From contig JANWYD010000016.1 of the NCBI GenBank assembly GCA_025057155.1, positions 1-54,055 of the forward strand: 54,055 nt of DNA, read 5' to 3'. This stretch comes from Chloroflexaceae bacterium (GTDB lineage Bacteria > Chloroflexota > Chloroflexia > Chloroflexales > Chloroflexaceae). The translations under genes and the position numbers were made by a program. Below the pieces are notes generated by a model that did not search any database, was not told the origin of the DNA, and saw nothing but the letters and a program-made list of their open reading frames with translations. Position 1 is the stretch's first letter; each line of letters begins with the position of its first letter. Positions 44,212-52,090 of the stretch are shown in pieces.

Positions 44212-44998
44212 CGGAGGAACCTGTAACCGTGCCGGACGACTCTTCGAGCAACCTGACGATTCGCGTGCCGCCCGCGGCGAACCCGGCGAGGTTGGTGATG
44301 CGCGCGGCGACGGCGCCGGCGCCGAGCGCGTCGAGGGCGGCGCGCACCTTGGGGATCATGCCGCCGCTGATGGCCCCGCTGCCAATGGCCGCCTCTACGG
44401 CCGCGGCATCGAGCCAGGCGGCGATCCCTCCGTCGAGAATCACGCCAGGCACATTGCTGACAAAGACCAGTTCCGTGTCGCCCAGCGCCCCGGCGATGGC
44501 CTGGGCGACCATGTCGGCGTTGATGTTGTAGCTCAGCCCATCGGCCTCACCCATAGCCACCGGCGCGAAGACGGGCAGCCAGCCCAGGGCGAGCATGGCG
44601 CGGATGGCGGCGACATCAACGCCGGTAACCACCCCGACGCGGCCCAGGTCGGCGCCGCCAGGGCGGTAGGGCGCGCAGCGCAGCAACCCCAGGTCAATGC
44701 CGCTGAGACCCGCTGCGCGCACGCCGCGCGCAACCAGAGCGGCCACCAGGCGCTTGTTGATGGTACCGCAGACCACCGCCTGCATAATCTCCATCGCCTC
44801 AGGCGAGGTGACCCGCAGACCCTCGATGAACTGCACCGGCAGGCCGGCGCGGTCAAGGGCGGCGCTGATCTCCTTGCCGCCGCCGTGCACCAGCACCAGC
44901 GGCCCGTTGAAGGCGGCCACGGCGGCGCTCAGGCCCTCCAGAAAGGCCGGATCGTCCAGTTCGTTGCCGCCAATCTTTACGACGGTGATCGACGCCAC
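44201..44998 (-). CDS. argB: Acetylglutamate kinase
   Basis: The enzyme phosphorylates N-acetylglutamate, second step of arginine synthesis. The GTG start at 44998 has GGAG 8 bp upstream. The 265-residue protein has the amino-acid-kinase fold: VVKIGGNELDDPAFLEGLSA, LVLVHGGGKEI, GLSYNINADMVAQAIAGAL, LVFVSNVPGVILDGG and GMIPKVRAALDALGAGA. It lacks the N-terminal helix of arginine-sensitive hexameric kinases, so feedback inhibition is less certain. It overlaps the crp-like gene downstream. Confidence 0.94.
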   Translation of the reverse strand: MASITVVKIGGNELDDPAFLEGLSAAVAAFNGPLVLVHGGGKEISAALDRAGLPVQFIEGLRVTSPEAMEIMQAVVCGTINKRLVAALVARGVRAAGLSGIDLGLLRCAPYRPGGADLGRVGVVTGVDVAAIRAMLALGWLPVFAPVAMGEADGLSYNINADMVAQAIAGALGDTELVFVSNVPGVILDGGIAAWLDAAAVEAAIGSGAISGGMIPKVRAALDALGAGAVAARITNLAGFAAGGTRIVRLLEESSGTVTGSSDDQ

Positions 44999-45236
44999 GC
45001 GCCGTTCTCCAGGGAAAATGAAAAAACGGCATCCCAGCGAGGGCTGCGCCCTCTCGGAAACTTCTATTCATTTCAGGATAACAATATTTCTGAGAAGACG
45101 CAACCTGGCTGCGTGGAAAACCGGGGGCTGTTGCAGAGTCTTTGGGGCTTGCCCCTGGTTGGTTCTGGCGACTACGCCCCCCAATTCCCTGCTGGAGGCG
45201 GAATTGCATCAGTCAAAAGCCTACGACCGGGGGTGC

Positions 45237-45255
45237 GGAGAAACCTGGTTTCCCC
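45237..45255. repeat. Dispersed palindrome GGAGAAACCTGGTTTCCCC
   Basis: One mismatch from the palindrome consensus, between argB and the membrane protein gene, close to that gene's stop. Confidence 0.7.
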
Positions 45256-45259
45256 ATCA

Positions 45260-46225
45260 TCAGATTGGAGCGCCACTGTCTGGCAGGGCGGCCAGGCGCG
45301 CGCGCAGGTCGGCGCCCTGCCAGACGGCCAGGCGGCGCCGATAGAGCAGGGCCATCCAGATCGGCAGCAGGGGCAGGGCAACGTTGACCGCGCCTATCCA
45401 GACCGCCGCGGTAATGGCGCGGGCTGCGAGTGACTCGACGCCGAGCAGAAAGAGTATCGGCAGCGGCGCCAGCACGCCGATGGCCAGGGTAGCGGCCAGG
45501 GCGATCGCCCCAAAGACGATGCTGGCGCAGAGAAAAGCCAGAATGTTCTGGCCTAATCGGTAGAAGGTGAGATCAAGGCTGCGTTTGACTGCCTGGCCCA
45601 TCGGCAGGGGTTCGTGCACAAAGGGCTGCAGGGCGAAAATGACGCTGCTATAGGCCGCGCCGTTGAGCGCCAGCGTGGCCGCGTACATCAGGATGAAGCC
45701 CACGATGAGGGCAATAATCCCCGCTACCGACGCCACCTCGCCCGCTGTTCCGCCGATGGCGCCGGCCGATGCAAAGACCGCGACGCCCGCGATCCCGAAC
45801 ACGTACACAACACAGACACAGACGCTGCTGATCACCGAAACAACGCTCGCCGCCACAAGGAGGAAGACCGTGCCATAGCAGCCCATGCCAAGCACGCGGA
45901 GCGGCCCGAGGGCCAGGGCCCGGCGCAGGGTGACGGCCTCGCCGCCAGCGGCCATCACCGCAGCGCGGCTTACGGCGCCCACTACGTAGAGCGCGAGCGG
46001 CAGGCCCAGCAGGGCGACCAGGAGCAGCAAGGCCACGCCGGGAGGGGTAGAAAGCCAGTCGCTGGCAATCACCAGGGCGGCGAACAACGCGCCGGAGGGC
46101 AGGCCGGCCAGTGAAGCCAGGATAAGTATCCGTAGAAAGGCGCGCCGGTAGAGGTGCAGACCCTCGTCAAGCAGATCGAGGATTGGCTCCAGCGCCATCC
46201 GCAGTGATTGTCGCCTGGTGTGCAT
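45260..46225 (-). CDS. Hypothetical polytopic membrane protein
   Basis: The 321-residue protein has an amphipathic start (EPILDLLDEGLHLYRRAFLR) and six hydrophobic segments with Gly/Ala-rich helices, a layout seen in DUF-type integral proteins (DUF7544 or glycerophosphoryl-diester-phosphodiesterase membrane-domain-like). I cannot assign a family with confidence. It is 59 bp after the DUF4350 gene and probably the last gene of that operon. Two Cys-rich helices (SVCVCVVYVFG) are notable. Confidence 0.65.
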   Translation of the reverse strand: MHTRRQSLRMALEPILDLLDEGLHLYRRAFLRILILASLAGLPSGALFAALVIASDWLSTPPGVALLLLVALLGLPLALYVVGAVSRAAVMAAGGEAVTLRRALALGPLRVLGMGCYGTVFLLVAASVVSVISSVCVCVVYVFGIAGVAVFASAGAIGGTAGEVASVAGIIALIVGFILMYAATLALNGAAYSSVIFALQPFVHEPLPMGQAVKRSLDLTFYRLGQNILAFLCASIVFGAIALAATLAIGVLAPLPILFLLGVESLAARAITAAVWIGAVNVALPLLPIWMALLYRRRLAVWQGADLRARLAALPDSGAPI

Positions 46226-46284
46226 AAGGCAGTCTCAAGAGGGCCTGGTTCTTCCGAACCGGGGGCGCAATCCGGAGGGTTGCA

Positions 46285-47445
46285 TTATTCTGCAATCCCC
46301 GCTTTGACGTCCACCATCTGGTCGGCCTCGGCCACCAGACGCAGGAGCACGGCATCGCTGGCGACCGGGGCGGCCATGGCCGCCAGCAAGGCGCCGGCGC
46401 GTTCGGCGCGCTCCGGGGCGATGGCGGCCAGAGCAGCGAGGAAGGCTGCGTCGTCGAGATGAGGATTCAGCCCACTGGCGCGGGCCAGGCGCCGTTTGAA
46501 CGTCGCGCGGTAGTGGGCCTGGAGCGCGTCGCGGCGCCCGGCGCGGCGCAGCAGACCGGCCATGCTTTCCAGATATTCGGCGCTGCTGCGCCGCGCTGTC
46601 TCCTCGCGAAGCGGCGCCGGCCGGCCAAAGCGCCGACCTGTGAGCGCCAGATAGGCTGCCAGCATCAGGGCGATGTAGAGGATGGCCCACCCCCAGGGGG
46701 TCCCGAGCAGCAGCGACCGCAGTGAGGGCTGGCTGATGAACCCGTGGTGGTATTCGTCGAAAACCACGCGCCCGCCCGGAGGCGCGCGCCGGAGCATGTT
46801 TAGCACCATGGCGGCGTTGTCGCCCTCGTTCAGTCCACGGTTAGTGAAGGGATGCAGAGTGGCGCTGGCGAAGACGTAGCCGGCGCCATACGGCAGGCCC
46901 AGCACCAGCGGCGCGGCGCCGGCGCCAACCAGGGGCACAGCGTCGGCGCGGGTGGTACGGAGGGCGGTGGTAGCCTCGGCAACCACGGCCTGCGCTGGCG
47001 GGTCGTTGAAGACAGGCTGGAGAACCGGTGCAGGTTCCGGCAACTGGTCCTGCGGCGGGGCGAAGAGTTCCAGATCGAAGGCCCGAAACAACGCCGCCGC
47101 CCCCGCCAGTTGTCCGGGACGGTTATCGGCCAGCACCAGGATGCCGCCGTCCTCAACCCATTCCGCCACTGCGGTCGCTTCGTCGAGGGTATAGCGCTCG
47201 CCAGGGCCGAGGACGATCAGCACGGCGGCTGCAGGGTCGGGCGCGAAGCGCTCGCGGTACTGTAACCGGCGAACGTCATAGCCGAGGGCGTCAATCCAGC
47301 GGTAGAGGGCCAGCGCGCCTTGCGGCCCGCTGGCATGGCTGCTTGCCCCGGTACCGGGCACACTGGCGGCCCGTCCCGGTCCCAGGGCGATGAACAACGC
47401 CAGAACGGCAAACAGGCCAGCGAGGATAATCACATCACGCCGCAT
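46285..47445 (-). CDS. DUF4350-domain membrane protein
   Basis: The ATG at 47445 has GGGAG 10 bp upstream (a GTG at 47454 is possible), giving 386 residues. An N-terminal helix (VIILAGLFAVLALFIALGPG) precedes a DUF4350 domain (HASGPQGALALYRWIDALGY, DGGILVLADNRPGQLAG, VFDEYHHGF), a helix (AILYIALMLAAYLALTGRR) and a cytoplasmic helical tail. DUF4350 is commonly found with DUF4129 and MoxR/DUF58 genes, a poorly known membrane-linked system. It overlaps the DUF4129 stop by 11 bases. Confidence 0.82.
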   Translation of the reverse strand: MRRDVIILAGLFAVLALFIALGPGRAASVPGTGASSHASGPQGALALYRWIDALGYDVRRLQYRERFAPDPAAAVLIVLGPGERYTLDEATAVAEWVEDGGILVLADNRPGQLAGAAALFRAFDLELFAPPQDQLPEPAPVLQPVFNDPPAQAVVAEATTALRTTRADAVPLVGAGAAPLVLGLPYGAGYVFASATLHPFTNRGLNEGDNAAMVLNMLRRAPPGGRVVFDEYHHGFISQPSLRSLLLGTPWGWAILYIALMLAAYLALTGRRFGRPAPLREETARRSSAEYLESMAGLLRRAGRRDALQAHYRATFKRRLARASGLNPHLDDAAFLAALAAIAPERAERAGALLAAMAAPVASDAVLLRLVAEADQMVDVKAGIAE

Positions 47446-48412
47446 CGCTGGCACGCTCCCGCAGTTCGCTCACCCGGCGCGCGTACTCGGCATACCCACG
47501 GTCGTCAATCGGCGCCCCGCCGTACCAGACCCGGTCGGCGGTTTCCACGACCGGGGCGAGGCGCTCGTACAGCGGCGGCTGGTCGCGCAGGCGGGCCAGG
47601 TGCTCCCGGTTGGTCTGGTGGGGTTCGTAGCGCAGCCGTCCGCGCTCATCGAGCCAGAGGAGGGCGGCCAGGGCCAGCACCCGCACGGCCTCGCGGTAGT
47701 TGCCCTGGCGGGCGAGTTCGTCGGCGCGGTCGCGCGCCTCGGCGGCGGTGCGGGTCGTCACGTCGGGCCGGGCGTCCAGCCGGGTCTCCACCCGCAGCGT
47801 CCGGCGCAGGCCCCGCAGCCACAGCCACAGCACGGCGATTACCAGAGCGGCGCCGGCAGCGAGCAACATCCAGCCGGCGACCGTCGCGGAGGGGCCAGCC
47901 GCCTCGCCAATGGGGTCAACCAGGCCATCTAACAGATGCCCCAGACGCTCGAAGAACTGGTCGAGCGGGCCGGGTTCGCGCGGCTGCGGCTCGGCCCGGG
48001 CGAAAGGCGGACGGGAGAGGATCTCCTCCAGTCGTTCCAGGGCATCATCGGGCGGCGACGGACCGGCGCTCGAAAGGGTGTCGATGAGGGCGCCGAGGCG
48101 CGCGGCGATCAGGGGAAGGCGCGGCTCGGGGCGCGCCAGTTCCTCGGCCAGCCAGCGATTATCCGCTGGCGCGCTTCCGCCGCCGGGGAGCGCCACCGCG
48201 GTGGCGGCGATCAGCCGCGGGGCAACCAGCTCCAGGCTGATGCGATCGCCCCGTTCGGCGGCCGCGTGCGCTTCGCGCAGGGCCTGTTCGTAGGCCGCCA
48301 GGCTGAGCGTGGCCTCCTGAGCGGCCACGGGCACGACCGACGCCAGCGAAAGCGCCAATGCTGCAACCAGCGCGGCGAACGAGAGGTACGTGGTGATGGA
48401 GCGACGGAGCAT
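47435..48412 (-). CDS. DUF4129-domain membrane protein
   Basis: The real start is the ATG at 48412; the same frame stays open upstream to 50236 only as a shadow of other genes. The 325-residue protein has a signal peptide (YLSFAALVAALALSLASVVP), a helical extracytoplasmic part, a membrane helix (VAGWMLLAAGAALVIAVLWL, ~180-200) and a C-terminal DUF4129 domain (QGNYREAVRVLALAALLWLD, YEPHQTNREHLARL, ADRVWYGG). DUF4129 often forms the tail of transglutaminase-like membrane proteins. An operon with DUF4350 is typical; the usual MoxR and DUF58 partners are not in the window. Confidence 0.85.
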   Translation of the reverse strand: MLRRSITTYLSFAALVAALALSLASVVPVAAQEATLSLAAYEQALREAHAAAERGDRISLELVAPRLIAATAVALPGGGSAPADNRWLAEELARPEPRLPLIAARLGALIDTLSSAGPSPPDDALERLEEILSRPPFARAEPQPREPGPLDQFFERLGHLLDGLVDPIGEAAGPSATVAGWMLLAAGAALVIAVLWLWLRGLRRTLRVETRLDARPDVTTRTAAEARDRADELARQGNYREAVRVLALAALLWLDERGRLRYEPHQTNREHLARLRDQPPLYERLAPVVETADRVWYGGAPIDDRGYAEYARRVSELRERASDAA

Positions 48413-48482
48413 AGCGGTGGTCTTTGCCTTTGTGGAGGGGGAACAGCGCTTCTGGCGATTCCGGTTGTCCAAAGCCTTTCCC

Positions 48483-48491
48483 ATTCTACCA
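48483..48491 (-). promoter_or_regulatory. Extended -10 (TGGTAGAAT) of the DUF4129 operon
   Basis: On the minus strand, start near 48476 and a leader of about 64 bases. Confidence 0.5.
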
Positions 48492-48607
48492 AATGCAGCG
48501 TAGAGCCGTCCCGGCGGGACGGCTCCACCCCGGCGGGCCATTGACAACCCGCCGCCACGGGCGTACCATTGCCGGCGACAACACCCGGCTCGCGGAAGGA
48601 GATCCCG

Positions 48608-49831
48608 GTGAACGAACAGCGCGACAGGCCGCCTTGGCGTCTGGAAACCAGTCTGGTGCATGCCGGGGAGCGCGCCGCCGCTCCGCAGGCCATGCCCACG
48701 ACGACGCCGATTTACACCACCAGCACCTACCTTTACCCCTCGCTGGCCGAGCTTGATGCCGCCTTCGCCAGCGGTTCGGGCTACCTCTATGCGCGCTACG
48801 GCAACCCCACCGTAGCCGCGCTGGAGAGCGCCGTCGCAGCCGTCGAGGGCGCACGGGGAGCGGTGGCCTACGCCTCGGGGATGGCCGCCCTGCACGCCGC
48901 CCTGCTCGCCGCGGCCACGCCCCGCGGCGAAACCGCTCCCCGGCCACGCACTATCCTCGCCGCCCGCGACCTCTACGGGGCAACCACGGTCCTGCTGGAA
49001 GAAATGTTCGTGGCCCGCGGCGCGGTGGTGGCCTATGCCGACATGTGCGACCTTGGCGCGGTTGAGGCGGCCCTGGCCGATCTGCGTCCAGAGGTGGTTC
49101 TCGTTGAGCAACTCTCCAACCCGCTGCTGCGGGTGGTGGACGTGGCGGGTCTGGCGACCTGTTGCCGGGCGGCGGGGGCGCGGCTGGTGGTTGACAGCAC
49201 CATTGCCACCCCCGTGCTGCAACGCCCGTTGAGTCTGGGAGCCGACATTGTAGTGCACAGCGCAACCAAGTATCTTTCCGGCCATGGCGACACGCTCGGC
49301 GGCGTGGCCGCTGCGCGCACCGCCCTGTTGCACGACACCCTGGCGCGACAGGCGCGGCTCCTGGGCGCCGCGCTGGGGCCGTTCGAGGCTCAGCAGACGC
49401 TGCGCGGCCTGAAGACGCTGGCGCTGCGCTTTGAGCGCCAGTGCGCCAGCGCCGCGCGTATCGCCGCTTTTCTTGAAGGCCATCCCGCCGTGGTGCGGGT
49501 CTACTACCCCGGTCTCCCCGGACACCCCCAGCACGCCCTGGCGGCGGCGGCCTTCGGCGGGCGCTTCGGCGGCCTGGTGAGTTTCGAACTGGCCGGTGAT
49601 TCGGCAGCCCTGCAACGCTTCGTGGACGGGTTGCGGCTGTTCCTGCCCGCCACCACCCTGGGCGATATCTACAGCCTGGTGAGCGTGCCAGCCATCGCCT
49701 CGCACCGCGAACTCGGCGCCGAGCGGCGCGCCGAACGGGGCATCAGCGAGATGCTGGTGCGTCTCTCGGTCGGCATCGAGGCGGTTGAGGACCTGATTGC
49801 CGATCTGGAAGCGGCGCTGGAGTTGATATGA
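48608..49831 (+). CDS. Cystathionine gamma-synthase/lyase family PLP enzyme (copy 2)
   Basis: The GTG at 48608 has AAGGAG 7 bp upstream and is preferred; the frame opens at 48569. The 407-residue protein shows LETSLVHAGERAAAPQAMPT, YARYGNPTVAALESAVAAVE, VEQLSNPLLRVVD and the PLP Lys in HSATKYLSGHGDTLGG, all as in Cys/Met-metabolism PLP enzymes. The SNPLLR block and length suggest an O-acetylhomoserine sulfhydrylase, cystathionine or methionine gamma-lyase rather than a second true synthase. It is divergent from the DUF4129 operon. Confidence 0.9.
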   Translation: MNEQRDRPPWRLETSLVHAGERAAAPQAMPTTTPIYTTSTYLYPSLAELDAAFASGSGYLYARYGNPTVAALESAVAAVEGARGAVAYASGMAALHAALLAAATPRGETAPRPRTILAARDLYGATTVLLEEMFVARGAVVAYADMCDLGAVEAALADLRPEVVLVEQLSNPLLRVVDVAGLATCCRAAGARLVVDSTIATPVLQRPLSLGADIVVHSATKYLSGHGDTLGGVAAARTALLHDTLARQARLLGAALGPFEAQQTLRGLKTLALRFERQCASAARIAAFLEGHPAVVRVYYPGLPGHPQHALAAAAFGGRFGGLVSFELAGDSAALQRFVDGLRLFLPATTLGDIYSLVSVPAIASHRELGAERRAERGISEMLVRLSVGIEAVEDLIADLEAALELI

Positions 49832-49835
49832 ACGC

Positions 49836-49855
49836 GGAGAAGCCTGGCTTTCCCC
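49836..49855. repeat. Degenerate copy of the dispersed palindrome (GGAGAAGCCTGGCTTTCCCC)
   Basis: A diverged copy placed directly after the stop of the PLP-enzyme gene. Confidence 0.5.
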
Positions 49856-49909
49856 GTGTTGATGGGAGGTCGAGAAGTCGAGGCGCACCCTGCAAGCGAC
49901 CGCGGAACA

Positions 49910-49918
49910 TGTTACACT
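49910..49918 (+). promoter_or_regulatory. Extended -10 of a leaderless gene
   Basis: TGTTACACT (TGnTACACT) ends 7 bp before the ATG at 49926, so the transcript should begin at or within a base of the start codon. No ribosome site is present. Confidence 0.6.
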
Positions 49919-49925
49919 ATACGAT

Positions 49926-51041
49926 ATGCAAATGCTCATCTTCACCGGTCCTGCGGGCATCGCCGCCCTCGCCGCCGCCGCCACCGCCGCGGCTACGGCT
50001 GCCGCTGGCGCGCGGACGCTCCTCGCCAGCGTCGGGCCTTCGCATTCGATCGCAACCCTGGCCCGAATCCCCCTTGGGGGCAAACCGCACCCCATCGGGC
50101 CGGGTCTCGATGCCTGGTGCCTCGACCCGCTGGCCGATCTGGCGCGGATCTGGTCCACCCTGCCGGCGAAATCGCCTATCGTGGGCGATGAACTGCCGGT
50201 GATCCCCGGCAGCGACCTGTTCCTCGCCGTGGCCAACCTGCGAGCGCTGGGCGCCGGCTACGATCTTGTCTGTGTTGACGCCGGGCCGCCCGATACGCTG
50301 CTCCGCGCCCTTGGCGTGCCTGACACCTTTCGCTGGACGGTACGCCTGCTCCTCGGCCTCGACCGTGGTCCGGGCCGCTCCAGCGCGTCAGTCTCGCGCG
50401 CTCTAGTGCCGGTCGGCTTGCTGCCCTTTCCGATGGAGTGGACCAGCAACCTCCAGGAGGCCCGGGTGCGCCTGGAACAGCTCCGTGACGAAACGGTGGA
50501 CCCCACGCGAGCCAGGGTGCGTTACGTGCTGCGGGCGGATCGCGCCGGCCTGGACGAGGCGCGGGTAACTGTGCCCGCGCTGCAACTCTTCGGCCTGGCG
50601 GTTGAGGCGATTATTGCCGGGCCGATGCTCCCGTGCACCGATGGGCTTTCGCCTATCGTTGAGGAGCAGGAGCATGTTACCGGCGAGGCCGCCACCATCT
50701 GGCAGGAACGCCCCCTGCTCCGGATGCCGGCGACGGTAACGCCCTCCGGCCCTGAGGAACTGGCCGCTCTCGGCGCGCGGATCTACGCCGACGCCTCGCC
50801 GCTTCCCCAGACACCGCTGCCGCCGCCGGTGCGCCTTAGCGGGCCGCCCGACCCGATGGTGGCGATTGATGTTCCAGGCCTCCCGCGCGAGACCCTCGGC
50901 CTGACCCTCAGCGGCGACGAGTTAATCGTCCGCGCGGGGATCTACCGGCGCCACATTCTGCTCCCCGATGGCCTGCGCGGCGTTACGGCGATCAAGGCCG
51001 CCCGCCAGGGTGAGACGTTGATCGTCCGCCCGCGCAAGTAA
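49926..51041 (+). CDS. ArsA/GET3-like protein with non-functional P-loop and HSP20-like tail
   Basis: The 371-residue protein keeps the ArsA/GET3 framework: FTGPAGIAALAAAATAAATA in place of FTGKGGVGKTT, TLLASVGPSHSIATLA in place of TLLVSTDPAHSLADAF, and VCVDAGPPDTLLRALG in place of the switch region. Yet the P-loop is lost: Lys9 is Pro, Gly13 and Lys14 are Ala, and Thr15 is Leu. The C-terminal ~90 residues (MVAIDVPGLPRETLGLTLSG, IYRRHILLPDG) form a small-HSP-like beta-sandwich seen in bacterial ArsA/HSP20 proteins. I infer loss of ATP hydrolysis and a chaperone or scaffold role. Neighbouring SDR lies 22 bp downstream. Confidence 0.78.
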   Translation: MQMLIFTGPAGIAALAAAATAAATAAAGARTLLASVGPSHSIATLARIPLGGKPHPIGPGLDAWCLDPLADLARIWSTLPAKSPIVGDELPVIPGSDLFLAVANLRALGAGYDLVCVDAGPPDTLLRALGVPDTFRWTVRLLLGLDRGPGRSSASVSRALVPVGLLPFPMEWTSNLQEARVRLEQLRDETVDPTRARVRYVLRADRAGLDEARVTVPALQLFGLAVEAIIAGPMLPCTDGLSPIVEEQEHVTGEAATIWQERPLLRMPATVTPSGPEELAALGARIYADASPLPQTPLPPPVRLSGPPDPMVAIDVPGLPRETLGLTLSGDELIVRAGIYRRHILLPDGLRGVTAIKAARQGETLIVRPRK

Positions 51042-51063
51042 CCGCTCTCTTCAGGTTACAGGC

Positions 51064-51876
51064 ATGAACAAGCGACAGCCTTCACTCCACGGTCGAGTGG
51101 CGGTGATTACCGGCAGTACACGGGGGATTGGACGGGCTATCGCCGAGACCTACGGCCGCGCCGGCGCGCGGGTAGTGGTCTCGTCATCGCGGGCGGAGGC
51201 CGTCGCGCGCACCATCGGCGAGTTGCGCGCCAGCGGCGTCACCTGCGAAGGCGTCGCCTGCGACGTGAGCGACCGCGAGCAGGTCTGCGCGCTCTTTCGC
51301 TATGCGATTGACGCCTTTGGCCATATTGACATCTGGGTCAACAACGCGGCCATTTCCGGGCCGTTCGCCTACACCCTCGACGTGCCGCCGGAGGAATGGG
51401 AACGGGTGATCCGCGTCAACCTGTTCGGCTGCCTGTACGGCTGCCAGGCCGTGCTGCCGCATATGCTCCAGCGGCGCTACGGCAAGATCATCAACGTCAC
51501 CGGAGGCGGCTACAAGCGCGCCCAGCGCTTTCTGAGCGCCTACAGCGCCTCCAAGGCGGGGATCGTGCGGCTCACCGAGGGGCTGGCTCGCGAGTACGAG
51601 CCGCAGAAGGCGTTCCTCTCGATCAATGTCCTCGCGCCGGGCATTGTGCCCACGGATATGACCACGCAGTGGGCGCCGATCGGGTCGGCCGCCGAGGCCC
51701 TCAGCGCCTTCCCGCGCATCATGCGCATCTTCGGCACCACGGCGGAAGAAACTGCGGCCATGGCCCTCCGCATGGCCTCCTCGGCCACCGATGGGGTTAC
51801 GGGCAAGGTCTACGAAATCATGCCCCGCCACCGCGCGCTCTGGCGTATGGCCCAGGCGGCGATGGGAAGACGATAG
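51064..51876 (+). CDS. Short-chain dehydrogenase/reductase
   Basis: The 270-residue protein has the classical SDR cofactor motif ITGSTRGIGRAIAE (TGxxxGIG), SSSRAEA after beta-2 (favouring NADP(H)), CDVSD, the NNA motif (WVNNAAISG) and YSASK with the catalytic Tyr and Lys. The catalytic Ser position falls in INVTGGGYK, so it is replaced by Thr or Gly; activity is therefore uncertain. Substrate unknown. It is 22 bp behind the ArsA-like gene and probably co-transcribed. Confidence 0.9.
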   Translation: MNKRQPSLHGRVAVITGSTRGIGRAIAETYGRAGARVVVSSSRAEAVARTIGELRASGVTCEGVACDVSDREQVCALFRYAIDAFGHIDIWVNNAAISGPFAYTLDVPPEEWERVIRVNLFGCLYGCQAVLPHMLQRRYGKIINVTGGGYKRAQRFLSAYSASKAGIVRLTEGLAREYEPQKAFLSINVLAPGIVPTDMTTQWAPIGSAAEALSAFPRIMRIFGTTAEETAAMALRMASSATDGVTGKVYEIMPRHRALWRMAQAAMGRR

Positions 51877-51912
51877 ATTTTGGATTTTAGATTTTGGATT
51901 TTGGATTGGGGA
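51876..51912. repeat. GGATTTT/GGATTTA heptamer cluster 4
   Basis: Tandem 7-base units start at the SDR stop codon itself. Confidence 0.8.
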
Positions 51913-52090
51913 TGGGGCGCTCCTGATCTTTCTTCGGTTTCCACGGTTACGGATTGGTTCGTTCGCAACGCTATAGTGCACAACGATTGACCATCGTAGG
52001 CGCGGCTCTCGCGGCACGAATATGCGCTCGGGGTCGTAGTTCATCCTTCGGCATCAACACATCGCAGCCAGCATCGCAGGAGGTGATCCG

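Noticed and set aside
47435-50236. Long minus-strand frame (933 codons) extending the DUF4129 gene
   Set aside because: The upstream 600 codons run antisense to the PLP enzyme and ArsA-like genes and have no domain; the real start is at 48412.
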